Part shown: positions 27,994-36,646 of the stretch, piece after piece
How positions within the stretch are numbered: position 1 is the first letter of the stretch
How the letters are laid out: the number at the start of each line of letters is the position of its first letter
DNA from: Microvirga calopogonii
Lineage (GTDB): Bacteria; Pseudomonadota; Alphaproteobacteria; Rhizobiales; Beijerinckiaceae
Assembly: GCF_003347665.1 (NCBI RefSeq)
Contig: NZ_QDGA01000007.1
Coordinates: 1 to 64,000, forward strand
Direction: 5' to 3'
DNA: 64,000 bases
Program-made: the position numbers and the translations under genes
Notes under the pieces: generated by a model
What the model was told of the DNA's origin: nothing
Databases searched by the model: none
The model's input: the letters and a program-made list of their open reading frames with translations, nothing else

Positions 27994-28674
27994 TTAGGCG
28001 AGCTCTATGGCGCCGACTTCGGGGCCCTTGCGGCCTTCGACGATGGCGACACGAACCGCCTGTCCCTGCTCGAGCTGGCTGAGGCCGGCACGCTCCACGA
28101 CGGAGATGTGCAGGAACAGGTCCTTGCTCTCACCTTCCACCGACACGAAGCCGTAGCCCTTTACGGAATCGAACCATTTCACGGTGGCCAGAACCTCCGG
28201 CGGGCCGGCGACGGGCCGCGGGCTGCTCGGACGAGATGGGAACCCGCCAGACTGGCCGGGGCCACCCGAACGCATCGGCCGAGGACCGCGAGCGGCACGC
28301 GGCGGCTCGGGTTCGGCCGTGCTGGCGTCAACGCTGACGATTTCCTGGACCTGCGGTCCCTTCTGGCCCGCGCCGACCTTGATGACCAGGGTCGTGCCGG
28401 ATTCGAGCGCGGAATAGCCCGCCGCCTCGACCTGCCGGACGTGCAGGAAGGCCTCGCCCGATCCGTCGGTCATCTCGACGAATCCGAAGCCCTTCTCAGG
28501 ATTGAACCATTTCACGCGCGCTTCGGTCTCTGGTCCCGAAGCTGAGGCGCCATAAGATGTCTGCTGCCGCATGGGCCGTTCATAAGATGTTGGAGGAGCG
28601 AAATCGCCCCAGTGATCTTCGGGTTGACCGCCAAATTGACGTCGGCGATCACGGTGATCATTTCCCCGGCCCAT
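27994..28674 (-). CDS. protein with two cold-shock domains
   Basis: A 226-residue protein. Cold-shock domain 1 covers about 52-115 (ARVKWFNPEKGFGFVEM, EAFLHVRQVEAAG) and domain 2 about 161-225 (ATVKWFDSVKGYGFVSVEGESKDLFLHISVVERAG). Each keeps the RNP1-like KGFGFV/KGYGFV and RNP2-like FLH motifs that stack on single-stranded RNA or DNA. They are joined by a proline/glycine/arginine-rich linker, and a charged 50-residue N-terminus (GRGNDHRDRRRQFGGQ) precedes them. Double-CSD proteins occur in alphaproteobacteria, probably as RNA chaperones. Leaderless or weak initiation is possible; an internal ATG at 28572 would drop 34 residues. Confidence 0.9.
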   Translation of the reverse strand: MGRGNDHRDRRRQFGGQPEDHWGDFAPPTSYERPMRQQTSYGASASGPETEARVKWFNPEKGFGFVEMTDGSGEAFLHVRQVEAAGYSALESGTTLVIKVGAGQKGPQVQEIVSVDASTAEPEPPRAARGPRPMRSGGPGQSGGFPSRPSSPRPVAGPPEVLATVKWFDSVKGYGFVSVEGESKDLFLHISVVERAGLSQLEQGQAVRVAIVEGRKGPEVGAIELA

Positions 28675-28805
28675 CAGGACTGCCTTCTAAAGTCTCAAGT
28701 TTCGTAAACGCTATAGGCGTAACGCCCCCAACCATTGAGGGCAAGACGATAACTACTCACACCTAGACATTTCACGCAAGGTCCCAAAAGGGCGTGTTAT
28801 GCGGA

Positions 28806-29951
28806 TTATGGCGCTCCGATGCGAGAATTCAGCCCTCCGATCACCGCTTTGAGAACATGATGGCCGTTCTGGTCCCCCGGTTTGCCAGCGCTCGAGCCAT
28901 GGATCCGCTCATGGATGAAGGCCAGCTTGGCAATGACCGCAGGAGCAAGGACGAAAGGGTAGAGATCCGGCTGCCCCATGCTGCGGTTCAGGGAATTGAC
29001 GGCGAATGTCAGGGGCAGCCACGCCGTGACCAGCCGGTTCAGATCGGTTTCGCGATGCGGATCGAAGTCGATTTCCGTCGCAAGCTCGGGGCCCCGGACG
29101 ATCCTGGGACGCACCTTCAGGCCGAAGGCATTGGCGGTCTCCAGGGTATCGACGATGTGAAGATAATGAGCCCAGGTCTCGGCAAAATCCTCCCAAGGAT
29201 GTGAGGCCGCGTAGGAGCTGACGAATTCCTCCTGCCAGTTTTCCCTAGGCCCATGGGTATAGTGAGCCTTCAGGGCCTCGCCGTAATCCTGCCGCTCATC
29301 CCCGAAGATCCGGCGGAAACCCTCAAGACTTGGATCGTTGCGGACCAGCACATTCCAGAAATAATGGCCAACCTCATGCCGGAAATGCCCCAGGAGGGTC
29401 CGATAGGGCTCTCCCATGCTGTGGCGCCGCCTTTCCCGCTCCGCATCGTCGGCTTCGGCGATGTTGATGGTGATCAGGCCATTGTCGTGCCCGGTGAGGA
29501 TGGAGGGACCGTCGGGGGAATTCTCCGCAGGATCGGCCAGGAAGTCGAAAGCCAGCCCCTGCGGGTCCTCGGCTCGGGTCGCCAATGGCAGCCCCAGCTT
29601 CAGCAAGGTATAGAATAAGCGCCTCTTGGCGGTTTCCAGGTTTCGCCAGCGGCCGAGGTTACGCGGGCTGGAGAGATCCGGCACTGTTCGATTATGCCGA
29701 CAGGCCCGGCAATAGGGGTTGGGGTCCTCTTCCGGGATCAGCCAGTTGCAGACATCGTGCTGGGCATTGGCACAGAAGCGGAAGGACGTGCCGGGCAGGG
29801 CCAAAGCCTTCCAGCGGCCCTCCTCGGCAGGCTCCAGGGCGCTGATTTCCTGAATGGACGCGAGGCAGCCGAGCCGCCGGCCGCAGCTCTCGCAGCGATT
29901 GTTCTCGAAGTAGAGCGGCTGGCCGCAGGCTTGGCACTCAAAAAGCTTCAT
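28806..29951 (-). CDS. zinc-ribbon zinc metallopeptidase (putative zinc-binding peptidase family)
   Basis: A 381-residue protein starting with a zinc ribbon (CQAC at 6-9, CESC at 20-23) and a second cysteine cluster (C60, C68, CRAC at 81-84). A metallopeptidase core follows, with HEVGHYFW at 192-199 (HExxH) and a downstream acidic helix (HPWEDFAETWAHYLHIVDTLETA near 265) that likely gives the third zinc ligand. This matches the family annotated as putative zinc-binding metallo-peptidase; the substrate is unknown. It is cytoplasmic, with no signal or membrane helix. The ATG at 29951 is chosen because the ribbon starts there; the same frame runs on to 30044 without homology. Confidence 0.8.
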   Translation of the reverse strand: MKLFECQACGQPLYFENNRCESCGRRLGCLASIQEISALEPAEEGRWKALALPGTSFRFCANAQHDVCNWLIPEEDPNPYCRACRHNRTVPDLSSPRNLGRWRNLETAKRRLFYTLLKLGLPLATRAEDPQGLAFDFLADPAENSPDGPSILTGHDNGLITINIAEADDAERERRRHSMGEPYRTLLGHFRHEVGHYFWNVLVRNDPSLEGFRRIFGDERQDYGEALKAHYTHGPRENWQEEFVSSYAASHPWEDFAETWAHYLHIVDTLETANAFGLKVRPRIVRGPELATEIDFDPHRETDLNRLVTAWLPLTFAVNSLNRSMGQPDLYPFVLAPAVIAKLAFIHERIHGSSAGKPGDQNGHHVLKAVIGGLNSRIGAP

Positions 29952-30164
29952 GGATCGATCCTGCCGTTCTGCGGCCATCGGCCCGTACCCGCAAGGCTGG
30001 GCCGTGCCATCACGCCAACGGCCTGTGCCGCCGTTGGTTCGCAACGCTTTGCAGCGTCATCGGCATGTCACTGCCCATAATTTAAGCTTCCCGCAAAACG
30101 CCTCTCGTTTCATCATGGCTCCACAACGGACCTCGGGTCCGGGCTCCCATGATGAGGATAACTC

Positions 30165-30293
30165 ATGATCCATATAGCCAAGCAGGCCACGCAGGACGGG
30201 ACGTTTACGGTTTATCTCGGCGACCGGCCGGTCGCCTGGGGCTTGACCAGCCACGCTGCGGATGCCCTGATCCAAAAGTTGCTCAGGCACTGA
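30165..30293 (+). CDS. small 42-residue protein of unknown function
   Basis: An ATG at 30165 preceded by GATGAGGATAACTC opens a 43-codon frame ending in TGA. The product starts MIHIAKQATQDGTFTVYL and ends LIQKLLRH, so it could form a beta-hairpin followed by a short amphipathic helix. Codon usage is regular and the ribosome-binding site reasonable. I do not recognise a family. It stands alone between the metallopeptidase (divergent) and a 507-base gap. Confidence 0.5.
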   Translation: MIHIAKQATQDGTFTVYLGDRPVAWGLTSHAADALIQKLLRH

Positions 30294-30800
30294 CTCCTGC
30301 TTCCTGACATTCGGTACATGGCGGTCGCCATAGCCCCTTCCCTTCGCGGCAGTCGAATGGAAGACGGATGGAGCGCGGTACCAATGCCATTGGCAGATCG
30401 TCGACAGGTCCTGCCACCAACCGTGTCCCAGACAACCGGTGGAGCGCTTTGCCCGACCAATGTCACTTGACTGTGAGGCAAGAAGCCGCGCCGGAGACAG
30501 CGCGGAGCATTTCGGACCCTTCATGGCCCCCGGTCTGCCTGTGCGGACGATAGTCTCCATCGAACCGGCCAGCACAGAGGCGACGCGGGTTGTGCGGGCG
30601 GAAATCGCGTGCTTGGCGAACTATAAGCGGAATGCCCCAGACTCTTTACTTCGGCTGGTCGTCGGCATTACGATATGCGTCAAGTCATAATAACCTAAGA
30701 TAGTGATGGCGTACCGTACCATCGACTATAGTTGTTGCACCTGATTCGCTTTAGCGACGCCGCCAGGCGCCATGCAGATGCAATCCGGCTTGGAGGGGCT
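30294..30800. other. 507-bp gap with no confident gene
   Basis: Only weak frames are present. The best is 30460-30690 forward (MSLDCEARSRAGD... to ...GITICVKS), without a ribosome-binding site or known domain. The last ~130 bases are AT-richer and should hold the promoter of the response regulator at 30801. Confidence 0.4.
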
Positions 30801-31187
30801 ATGTTCGAGGGTCGCAGGAAGCGGGTCCTGATCGTCGAGGACGAGGCGATGATCTCGATGCTGATCGAGGACATGGTTCTCGATTTCGGATGCGAGATCG
30901 TAGGTCCGGCGGCGCGCCTGGACCATGCCCTGACCCTTGCGCTCCAGGCCGATATCGATATCGGCATTCTCGACATCAATGTCGACGGTTCGGTGGTCTT
31001 TCCCGTGGCCGACGTTCTGCGCTTTCGCGGCATCCCGTTCATCTTCTCGACGGGCTACGATTTCCGCTCCCTTCCCGAGCGGTTCCGCGATTCCCCGACA
31101 TTGTCGAAGCCGTTCTCGTACGACAACTTCGCCGACACCCTGCGCCGCGCCCTGGCTTCAGCCTCGGATCCGTCGGAAGTCGTGTAG
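30801..31187 (+). CDS. single-domain response regulator, FAT-GUY type
   Basis: A 128-residue receiver domain with no output domain. It has the acidic pocket VEDE (near 13-16), phosphorylation site GILDINVDG (aspartate near 58), the PFIFSTGYDF motif (near 79-88) in place of the usual threonine strand, and LSKPFSYDNF with the conserved lysine. The PFxFATGY-like signature marks the FAT-GUY class of stand-alone receivers, some of which act in phosphorelays of the general stress response with HWE/HisKA_2 kinases. TGGAGGGG stands just before the ATG at 30801; upstream in-frame codons to 30732 are discarded. No kinase is adjacent. Confidence 0.87.
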   Translation: MFEGRRKRVLIVEDEAMISMLIEDMVLDFGCEIVGPAARLDHALTLALQADIDIGILDINVDGSVVFPVADVLRFRGIPFIFSTGYDFRSLPERFRDSPTLSKPFSYDNFADTLRRALASASDPSEVV

Positions 31188-31352
31188 AGGCCGCTCGATT
31201 GCGAGACCGCGGCGATGAGCACGTCCGCGCTTTGATGCCGAAAACTTGCGCGGGATCTGGAGAAGTTTCGGTCCGGACCCAATTTCATTGCTCCGGGTTT
31301 ATCGATAATAGAGCCGCGTGGAGGTTTGCGTGCTTCGGAGTCCTCGTCTCAG

Positions 31353-31775
31353 ATGAACATGAAACCTGCAGAAGGACCGTTTCGCATCGGGAGATCCGAA
31401 ACCGGCCTCGGCCTCTTCGCGACCGACGTGATCGAGAAGGGCGCCTTCATCATCGAGTATGTCGGGCCGAAGATCACGAACGAGGAAGTCCAGCGCCGTC
31501 GCAACACGCGCTACCTGTTCGAGATCAGCGAGCGCTGGACGATCGACGGCTCGCCGCGTTGGAACACCGCCCGCTACATCAATCACGGCTGCCGCCCGAA
31601 CGCCGAGGCCACCGTGTCGCGCGGCCGGATCCGCATCAAGGCGATCAAGCGCATCAAGCCGGGCGACGAGATCACCTACAATTACGGCAAGAACTACTTC
31701 GAGACCTTCATCAAGCCGATGGGATGCCGGTGCAGATCATGCGAGCGCAAGCGGGCGAAGCTGGCGGCTGAGTGA
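31353..31775 (+). CDS. SET-domain protein-lysine methyltransferase-like protein
   Basis: A 140-residue protein that is almost only a SET domain. It shows GPFRIGRSETGLGLFATDVIEKGAFIIEYVG (S-adenosylmethionine entry, GxG), YINHGCRPNAEA (about 76-87, the NHxCxPNA core) and GDEITYNYGKNYFE (about 106, the catalytic tyrosine region). The C-terminus has a CRCRSC post-SET cysteine cluster. SET enzymes methylate protein lysines; the bacterial target is unknown. The start at 31353 or 31359 is likely; upstream codons to 31326 are unsupported. Confidence 0.88.
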   Translation: MNMKPAEGPFRIGRSETGLGLFATDVIEKGAFIIEYVGPKITNEEVQRRRNTRYLFEISERWTIDGSPRWNTARYINHGCRPNAEATVSRGRIRIKAIKRIKPGDEITYNYGKNYFETFIKPMGCRCRSCERKRAKLAAE

Positions 31776-31811
31776 GGATTGCGGTCGGAGGCGATCAATG
31801 GCGGCCTCTCA

Positions 31812-31901
31812 CGTCATCACCGGCCTTGTGCCGGTGATCTCGATTTGAAAAGCGCCGCGCCTCACAGAAGCGGGATGGCCGGCACAAGGCCGGCCATGAC
31901 G
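31812..31901. repeat. dispersed palindromic repeat, family A, copy 1
   Basis: About 90 bases starting CGTCATCACCGGCCTTGTGC and ending GGCCGGCCATGACG, so the two ends are inverted copies of each other. Near-identical elements are at 33640-33728 and 41456-41545. It lies between the SET gene and uxuB, directly before a family B repeat. Confidence 0.8.
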
Positions 31902-31920
31902 TTGGAGAGCATGCATCGCT

Positions 31921-32055
31921 GTCATTCCGGGGCCGCGAAGCGGAGCCCGGAACCCATAGCCACTGACGGTGCAGGAAGAGGCGCAACGCTGCTCGCTCTT
32001 TCCTTCCGCGTCGTGATTATGGGTTCCGGGTTCGCCTGCGGCGCCCCGGAATGAC
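31921..32055. repeat. dispersed palindromic repeat, family B, copy 1
   Basis: About 135 bases beginning GTCATTCCGGGGCCGCGAAG and ending GGCGCCCCGGAATGAC. The outer arms are inverted (GTCATTCCGGGG with CCCCGGAATGAC), and an inner GGAACCCATA pairs with TATGGGTTCC. Relatives are at 41554-41649 and 43013-43150. Together with family A copy 1 it fills most of the 334-base gap before uxuB. Confidence 0.8.
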
Positions 32056-32109
32056 AGCGACGTATCATCTCCGGTCGCCCTATGGCGGGATGTAGCACGA
32101 AGCGCCGGC

Positions 32110-33588
32110 CTACTCCGCGCCGAACTCCGCAACCGTTCGCTTGGCGCCCTTCTCGTAAAGACGCACCAGATGCGCCGTCACCGCTCCGGTGAAGCGCGGG
32201 TCGTTCGGCAAGTCGTCGCCGAAGATCTCGCGGACGCCGAACAGCGCACTGGCCAGCTTCTCTGCCGAGCCCCCTGCCCGGTCGGCCAGCTCCCGCAGGC
32301 GCGCCGCCATGGGATCGCGCACGTCGATGGCTGAGCCCTTCTCATCGGTGCCCGTCACGTAGCGCATCCACGCCGCCACCCCGAGGGAGAGGCGCGCGAT
32401 GGAGGCGCCGTCGCGCAGGCGGTCGCGGACGGTGCCGAGAAGGCGCTGCGGCAGCTTTTGCGAGCCGTCCATGGCGATCTGCCAGGTGCGGTGCTTCAGG
32501 GCCGGGTTCTTGAAGCGCTCGACCAGTGCGCGCTTGTAGGAGGCGAGATCGGCTCCGGGCGGCATATGGAGCGTCGGGGTGACCTCCTCGTCCATGAGCC
32601 CTTCGATGAGCCGAACGAAAGCCGGATCGGCCATCGTGTCGGCCACCGTCTCGTAGCCCGCGAGATAGCCGAGATAGGCGAGCGTCGAGTGGCTTCCGTT
32701 GAGCAGCCGGAGCTTCATGTGCTCATAGGGTTCCACGTCGGCGACGAACTCGGCTCCCGCCTTCTCCCAGGCCGGCCGACCCTGCGGGAAGCGGTCCTCG
32801 ATCACCCATTGGGTGAACGGCTCGGTCACGACGGGCCAGGCATCCTCCACGTGCAGAGCCTCGGCGATGCGTTGGCGGTCTTGGTCGCTGGTCGCGGGCA
32901 CGATCCGGTCGACCATGGTCGAGGGACAGGACACCTCGTTCGCCACGAACCTGCCGAATTCCGGATCGACCAGTTCGGCGAAGCGCGTGAGAACCCGTTT
33001 CACCGTGCGCCCGTTGGAGGGAAGGTTGTCGCAGGTGAGGACCGTGAAGGGCGGCACGCCCGCCCGATTGCGGCGGCGCAAGGCCTCGACGATGAAGCCG
33101 GGCGCGGAGCGGGGCGTCTTCGGATAGGCGAGATCATGCACGATGTCGGGATGGGCCTCGTTCAGCGCGCCGGTCGCCGGATCGTGGCAATAGCCCTTCT
33201 CGGTCACCGTCAGCGTGACGATCCTGGTCCGTGGGTCGGCCATGGCATCGAGGAGTTCCTCGGTCGCGCGCGGCGCGACGATGACCCGGCCGATGGACCC
33301 GATGATGCGCAGCGCCTCGCCGCCCTGCGAACGCACTGAGAGCGTATAGAGTCCGTCCTGCGGAGCCAGCGCGTCGAAGGTATCGGGGCTGCGCAGGCTT
33401 GCGGCCACGATGCCCCAGCCGGTATCGAGCGCGAGCACATCGTCGGTGTAGACCGCCTGATGCGCCCGATGGAAGGCGCCCACGCCGAGATGCACGATTC
33501 CGGTTCTCACCGCCCTGCGGTCATAGGCGGGACGGCGGATGCCCTCCGGCAGATCGGCGAGCGAATCTTGGTTCAAGCGATCCGACAT
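32110..33588 (-). CDS. uxuB: D-mannonate oxidoreductase / fructuronate reductase (mannitol dehydrogenase family)
   Basis: A 492-residue polyol dehydrogenase that reduces D-fructuronate to D-mannonate with NADH. It has the N-terminal Rossmann entry GIVHLGVGAFHRAHQAVYTDD (about residue 30). The catalytic-domain landmarks are TCDNLPSNGRTVKRVL (about 184), DRIVPAT and KLRLLNGSHSTLAYLGYLAG (about 294), with the lysine and histidine of this family. UxuB fits better than mannitol dehydrogenase because UxaC and UxuA are nearby. GAGGA lies five bases before the ATG. It is last in the reverse-strand uronate operon. Confidence 0.9.
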   Translation of the reverse strand: MSDRLNQDSLADLPEGIRRPAYDRRAVRTGIVHLGVGAFHRAHQAVYTDDVLALDTGWGIVAASLRSPDTFDALAPQDGLYTLSVRSQGGEALRIIGSIGRVIVAPRATEELLDAMADPRTRIVTLTVTEKGYCHDPATGALNEAHPDIVHDLAYPKTPRSAPGFIVEALRRRNRAGVPPFTVLTCDNLPSNGRTVKRVLTRFAELVDPEFGRFVANEVSCPSTMVDRIVPATSDQDRQRIAEALHVEDAWPVVTEPFTQWVIEDRFPQGRPAWEKAGAEFVADVEPYEHMKLRLLNGSHSTLAYLGYLAGYETVADTMADPAFVRLIEGLMDEEVTPTLHMPPGADLASYKRALVERFKNPALKHRTWQIAMDGSQKLPQRLLGTVRDRLRDGASIARLSLGVAAWMRYVTGTDEKGSAIDVRDPMAARLRELADRAGGSAEKLASALFGVREIFGDDLPNDPRFTGAVTAHLVRLYEKGAKRTVAEFGAE

Positions 33589-33639
33589 GATGTCCTCGAG
33601 GTCTGGCCTGAAAAGTTATTACGGGTGCTCACGTCCGTT

Positions 33640-33728
33640 GTCATCACCGGCCTTGTGTCGGTGATCCCGATTGATTGAGGCACAGCGCTCTTCCGATCGG
33701 AATGGCCGGCACAAGGCCGGTGATGACG
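33640..33728. repeat. dispersed palindromic repeat, family A, copy 2
   Basis: Same architecture as 31812-31901: GTCATCACCGGCCTTGTGTC at one end and GGCCGGTGATGACG at the other. It sits inside the operon, between the permease gene (33781) and uxuB (33588), so it would be transcribed as a long stem. Confidence 0.8.
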
Positions 33729-33780
33729 TGGGAGCAATGGAGCTTACGCTCCAACGCCCCCCCGCCCGATGAACAAACCC

Positions 33781-34623
33781 TCAATGCGCCGGCTGCTGCT
33801 TGGCGCGGGTGACGATCTGCGTCGGGTTGACGAAGCGCAGCGCGATGATCAGCCAGACCAGGGTCGTGACCATATAGATCACCGCCATGGCATCGATGGA
33901 CTGAACGGCACGAACGCCCGCCGCGAAGACCGCGTAGTAGAGCGCCACCACGAGGGTCTGGCTCGTCGGGCCCGCCACTAGGAAGGTCAGCTCGAACATG
34001 GCGATGGTGCGCACCAGCACCAGCAGCAGAGCCGCCAGAATGCCCGGCAGGAGCAGCGGCAGGAGTACGTGGATGAAGAGCTTGAACGTGTTGGCGCCGA
34101 ACACCCGAGCCGCCGCTTCGATCTTCGGGTCGATCTGCTCGATGAAGGGGATCATGACGAGGATCACGAAGGGAACGGTCGGCACGAGATTGGCCGCCAC
34201 CACACCCCAGAACGTGCCAGCCAGCCCAGTCTGGTAGAGCACGGTCGCCAGCGGGATGCCGAAGGTGATCGGCGGGATCATCAGCGGCAGCAGGAAGAGC
34301 AGGACAAGCAGCCGCTTTCCGGCGAACTCGCGGCGGGCGAGAGCATAAGCGGCCGTCACGCCGAGCGCGCCTGACACGAACACCACGGCGGCGATCACCT
34401 GGAACGTGACCACCAGCACGTCCCAGAGCTGGAACTCGCTCCAGGCGGAGGAATACCAGCGCGTGGTGAAACCGACCGGCAGCCACGTGCCGAGCCAGCG
34501 GGTGGCGAAGGAACTGGTCACCACGGTGGCGATCATGGCGAACAGGTTGATGACGAAAAAGCCGACGAGGAACCAGATGGCCGCCGCCCAGAGCTTGGAG
34601 CCGAGTGTCGTGTCGCGGATCAT
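33781..34623 (-). CDS. PotC-like ABC transporter permease
   Basis: A 280-residue permease with six hydrophobic segments. The binding-protein-dependent permease core is VLVVTFQVIAAVVFVSGALGVTAAYALARR near residue 72 and the EAA-type coupling loop is EAAARVFGANTFKLFIHVLLPLLLPGI near 185. It belongs to the polyamine/iron/thiamine class of two-permease importers. The start at 34623 follows AAAGGGT and lies five bases after the partner permease stop; the frame upstream to 34929 is a shadow. Gene context points to uptake of a uronate-derived compound. Confidence 0.88.
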   Translation of the reverse strand: MIRDTTLGSKLWAAAIWFLVGFFVINLFAMIATVVTSSFATRWLGTWLPVGFTTRWYSSAWSEFQLWDVLVVTFQVIAAVVFVSGALGVTAAYALARREFAGKRLLVLLFLLPLMIPPITFGIPLATVLYQTGLAGTFWGVVAANLVPTVPFVILVMIPFIEQIDPKIEAAARVFGANTFKLFIHVLLPLLLPGILAALLLVLVRTIAMFELTFLVAGPTSQTLVVALYYAVFAAGVRAVQSIDAMAVIYMVTTLVWLIIALRFVNPTQIVTRAKQQPAH

Positions 34624-34628
34624 CGGCT

Positions 34629-35540
34629 TTACCCTTTCGCGCCGGAAGCGGGGCCACGGTAGAACAGGCCGCGAGAGGCGAGCACCGCCACCACGATGGC
34701 GAGCTGCACGAAGCCCATGATCATCGCGATGGAAGAGGCCATGGAGTAGTCGTATTCCTCGAAGGCCGCCGTCGCCGCCGCGATCGAGATGACGCGGGTG
34801 ACGCCCGCGGGCTCGCCCAGCAGCACCGCCGAGGGGAACACCGAGAAGGCCTGCACGAAGGACAGGCAGAAGGTGATGGCGAAGCCCGGCATGAGCAGCG
34901 GCAGGTAGACGTGGCGGAAGCGCTGCCACGCGCTGGCGCCCAGCGTCGCGGCCGCCTGTTCGAGGGCCGGGTCGATGCCCGTGACATAGGAGAGCGTCAG
35001 CAGGAAGGTGAACGGAAAGCCCGTGATCACCAGCGAGGCGAAGACGCCCCAGTAATTGTGGACGAGCTTCAAGGGCTGCGAAATCAGCCCGAAGGTCATG
35101 AGCGTGCGGTTGAACCAGCCCTGCGGCCCGAGATAGTTCAGCAGGCCCTCGGCCACGAGAACCGTGCCGAGGGTGATCGGCAGGACGAGGATCGTGGTGA
35201 GAAGGCGCTGGCGGCGCATGAGGCGCACACGGAAGGCGATCGGCACCGCCAGCAGCAGGTTGAGGAGCGTGACGGGGATCGCGAGCCGGAGCGTGTTCCC
35301 GATCGTGTCGTAGAGAAACGGATCGGAAAAGAAGCGCTTGTAATTGGCGAGCCAGTCGCCCCCGGCCTTCGGTTCGAAGGACAGGATGAACCCGAAGGCG
35401 AAGGGATAGACGAAGAGCAGCAGGCTGAAGATCGCCGCCGGGATGACGAGCAGGGTCACCGCATCGAAGCCCCGGGCCGCGAGACGCTGGCGCAGGCTGG
35501 GCCCGTGCTCGACAGGAGTCGCGTGGGTCAGCGCATCCAT
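34629..35540 (-). CDS. PotB-like ABC transporter permease
   Basis: A 303-residue permease. The first helix is VTLLVIPAAIFSLLLFVYPFAFGFILSF near 28; the coupling loop is EQAAATLGASAWQRFRHVYLPLLMPGFAI near 205. It pairs with the 33781 permease. The start at 35540 ([13 protein letters not shown]) has GGGGAGG a few bases before it and shares one base with the ATPase stop (TGATG). The frame continues upstream to 36749 only as a shadow of the ATPase gene. Confidence 0.88.
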   Translation of the reverse strand: MDALTHATPVEHGPSLRQRLAARGFDAVTLLVIPAAIFSLLLFVYPFAFGFILSFEPKAGGDWLANYKRFFSDPFLYDTIGNTLRLAIPVTLLNLLLAVPIAFRVRLMRRQRLLTTILVLPITLGTVLVAEGLLNYLGPQGWFNRTLMTFGLISQPLKLVHNYWGVFASLVITGFPFTFLLTLSYVTGIDPALEQAAATLGASAWQRFRHVYLPLLMPGFAITFCLSFVQAFSVFPSAVLLGEPAGVTRVISIAAATAAFEEYDYSMASSIAMIMGFVQLAIVVAVLASRGLFYRGPASGAKG

Positions 35541-36625
35541 CAATGCCTCCCCTGGATCGGCTCCGCGAAGACGAGAACGCGCTGGTCGTCCGCCCGCAGA
35601 TGCACGTTCGATCCGGGCTCCACCGGCTGATGGGAGCGGAACACGAAATCGAGGCCGCCGGCCGAATGGGCCGTGCCGACGAATTCGCGGCCGCGATACT
35701 CGATGGTGTCGACCGTCACCGTGATGGCGTTCAGCCCCGCCTCGCCGACCATGAGGTCGTCCGGGCGGATGGCCGCATAGGCCGTCGCGCCAGCGGACAG
35801 GGTTTCGCGGGCGACGCCGCTGATGCGTGCCCCCTCCACGTCGAGAACGGCACGGCCGCCTTCGGTTCCGACCACCTTGCCTTTCAGCTTGTTGCGGAAG
35901 CCCATGAAATCGGCCACGTCGAGATGGGACGGCGCCTCGTAAAGCTCCTTCGGAGTCCCGACCTGCCGGACCACGCCGTCGCGCAGGACCACGATGCGGT
36001 CGGCGAGCGACAATGCCTCGTCCTGGTCGTGAGTGACGTAGATGGTGGTGGCGCCGAGTTCGTTGTGAATGCGCCGGATCTCCGCGCGCATTTCGAGGCG
36101 CAGCTTCGCATCGAGGTTCGACAGGGGCTCGTCCATCAGCACCAGCGGCGGCTCGATGACGATGGCGCGGGCAATCGCCACGCGCTGCTGCTGGCCGCCG
36201 GAAAGCTGGCCCGGCAGCTTGTTTTCCTGCCCTTTCAGGCGCACGAGGTTCAGGGCCTCGTCCACCTTGCGGTCGATCTCGGCCTTTGGTTTGCCCCGCA
36301 TCTTGAGGCCGAAGCCGATGTTCTGGCGCACGTTGAGATGGGGAAAGAGCGCGTAGTTCTGGAACACCATGCCGAACCCGCGCTCCTCGGGACGCAGCGT
36401 GTCGACCCGGCTCTTGTCGAGCCAGATCGCCCCGCCGGTCACAGGCAGAAGGCCCGCGATGCAGTTCAACGTCGTCGATTTCCCGCAGCCCGAAGGCCCG
36501 AGCAGCGCGATGAACTCGCGCCGCCGGATCGTGAGGGAAATGTCGCGCAGAGCGTTGAGCGCCCCGAAGTCGCGGCTCACATGGTCGAGCCGCACTTCGT
36601 CGAACTGGGAAAGGGCAATGGTCAT
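35540..36625 (-). CDS. PotA/UgpC-like ABC transporter ATP-binding protein
   Basis: A 361-residue ATPase with Walker [10 protein letters not shown] (about residue 39), Q-loop [16 protein letters not shown], signature LSGGQQQR (about 139), Walker [14 protein letters not shown] and an H-loop histidine in [12 protein letters not shown]-terminal TOBE-type regulatory domain follows from about 240 ([29 protein letters not shown]). This is the subfamily used for polyamines, iron, sulfate and many sugars, so sequence alone does not set the substrate. AAGGA precedes the ATG by about six bases. It lies 21 bases after the binding-protein gene. Confidence 0.9.
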   Translation of the reverse strand: MTIALSQFDEVRLDHVSRDFGALNALRDISLTIRRREFIALLGPSGCGKSTTLNCIAGLLPVTGGAIWLDKSRVDTLRPEERGFGMVFQNYALFPHLNVRQNIGFGLKMRGKPKAEIDRKVDEALNLVRLKGQENKLPGQLSGGQQQRVAIARAIVIEPPLVLMDEPLSNLDAKLRLEMRAEIRRIHNELGATTIYVTHDQDEALSLADRIVVLRDGVVRQVGTPKELYEAPSHLDVADFMGFRNKLKGKVVGTEGGRAVLDVEGARISGVARETLSAGATAYAAIRPDDLMVGEAGLNAITVTVDTIEYRGREFVGTAHSAGGLDFVFRSHQPVEPGSNVHLRADDQRVLVFAEPIQGRH

Positions 36626-36646
36626 CGCGGGTCCTTGTTCTTCGTC

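Noticed and set aside
30460..30690. Possible 76-residue protein in the gap before the response regulator
   Set aside because: No ribosome-binding site and no recognisable domain; left as unresolved non-coding.
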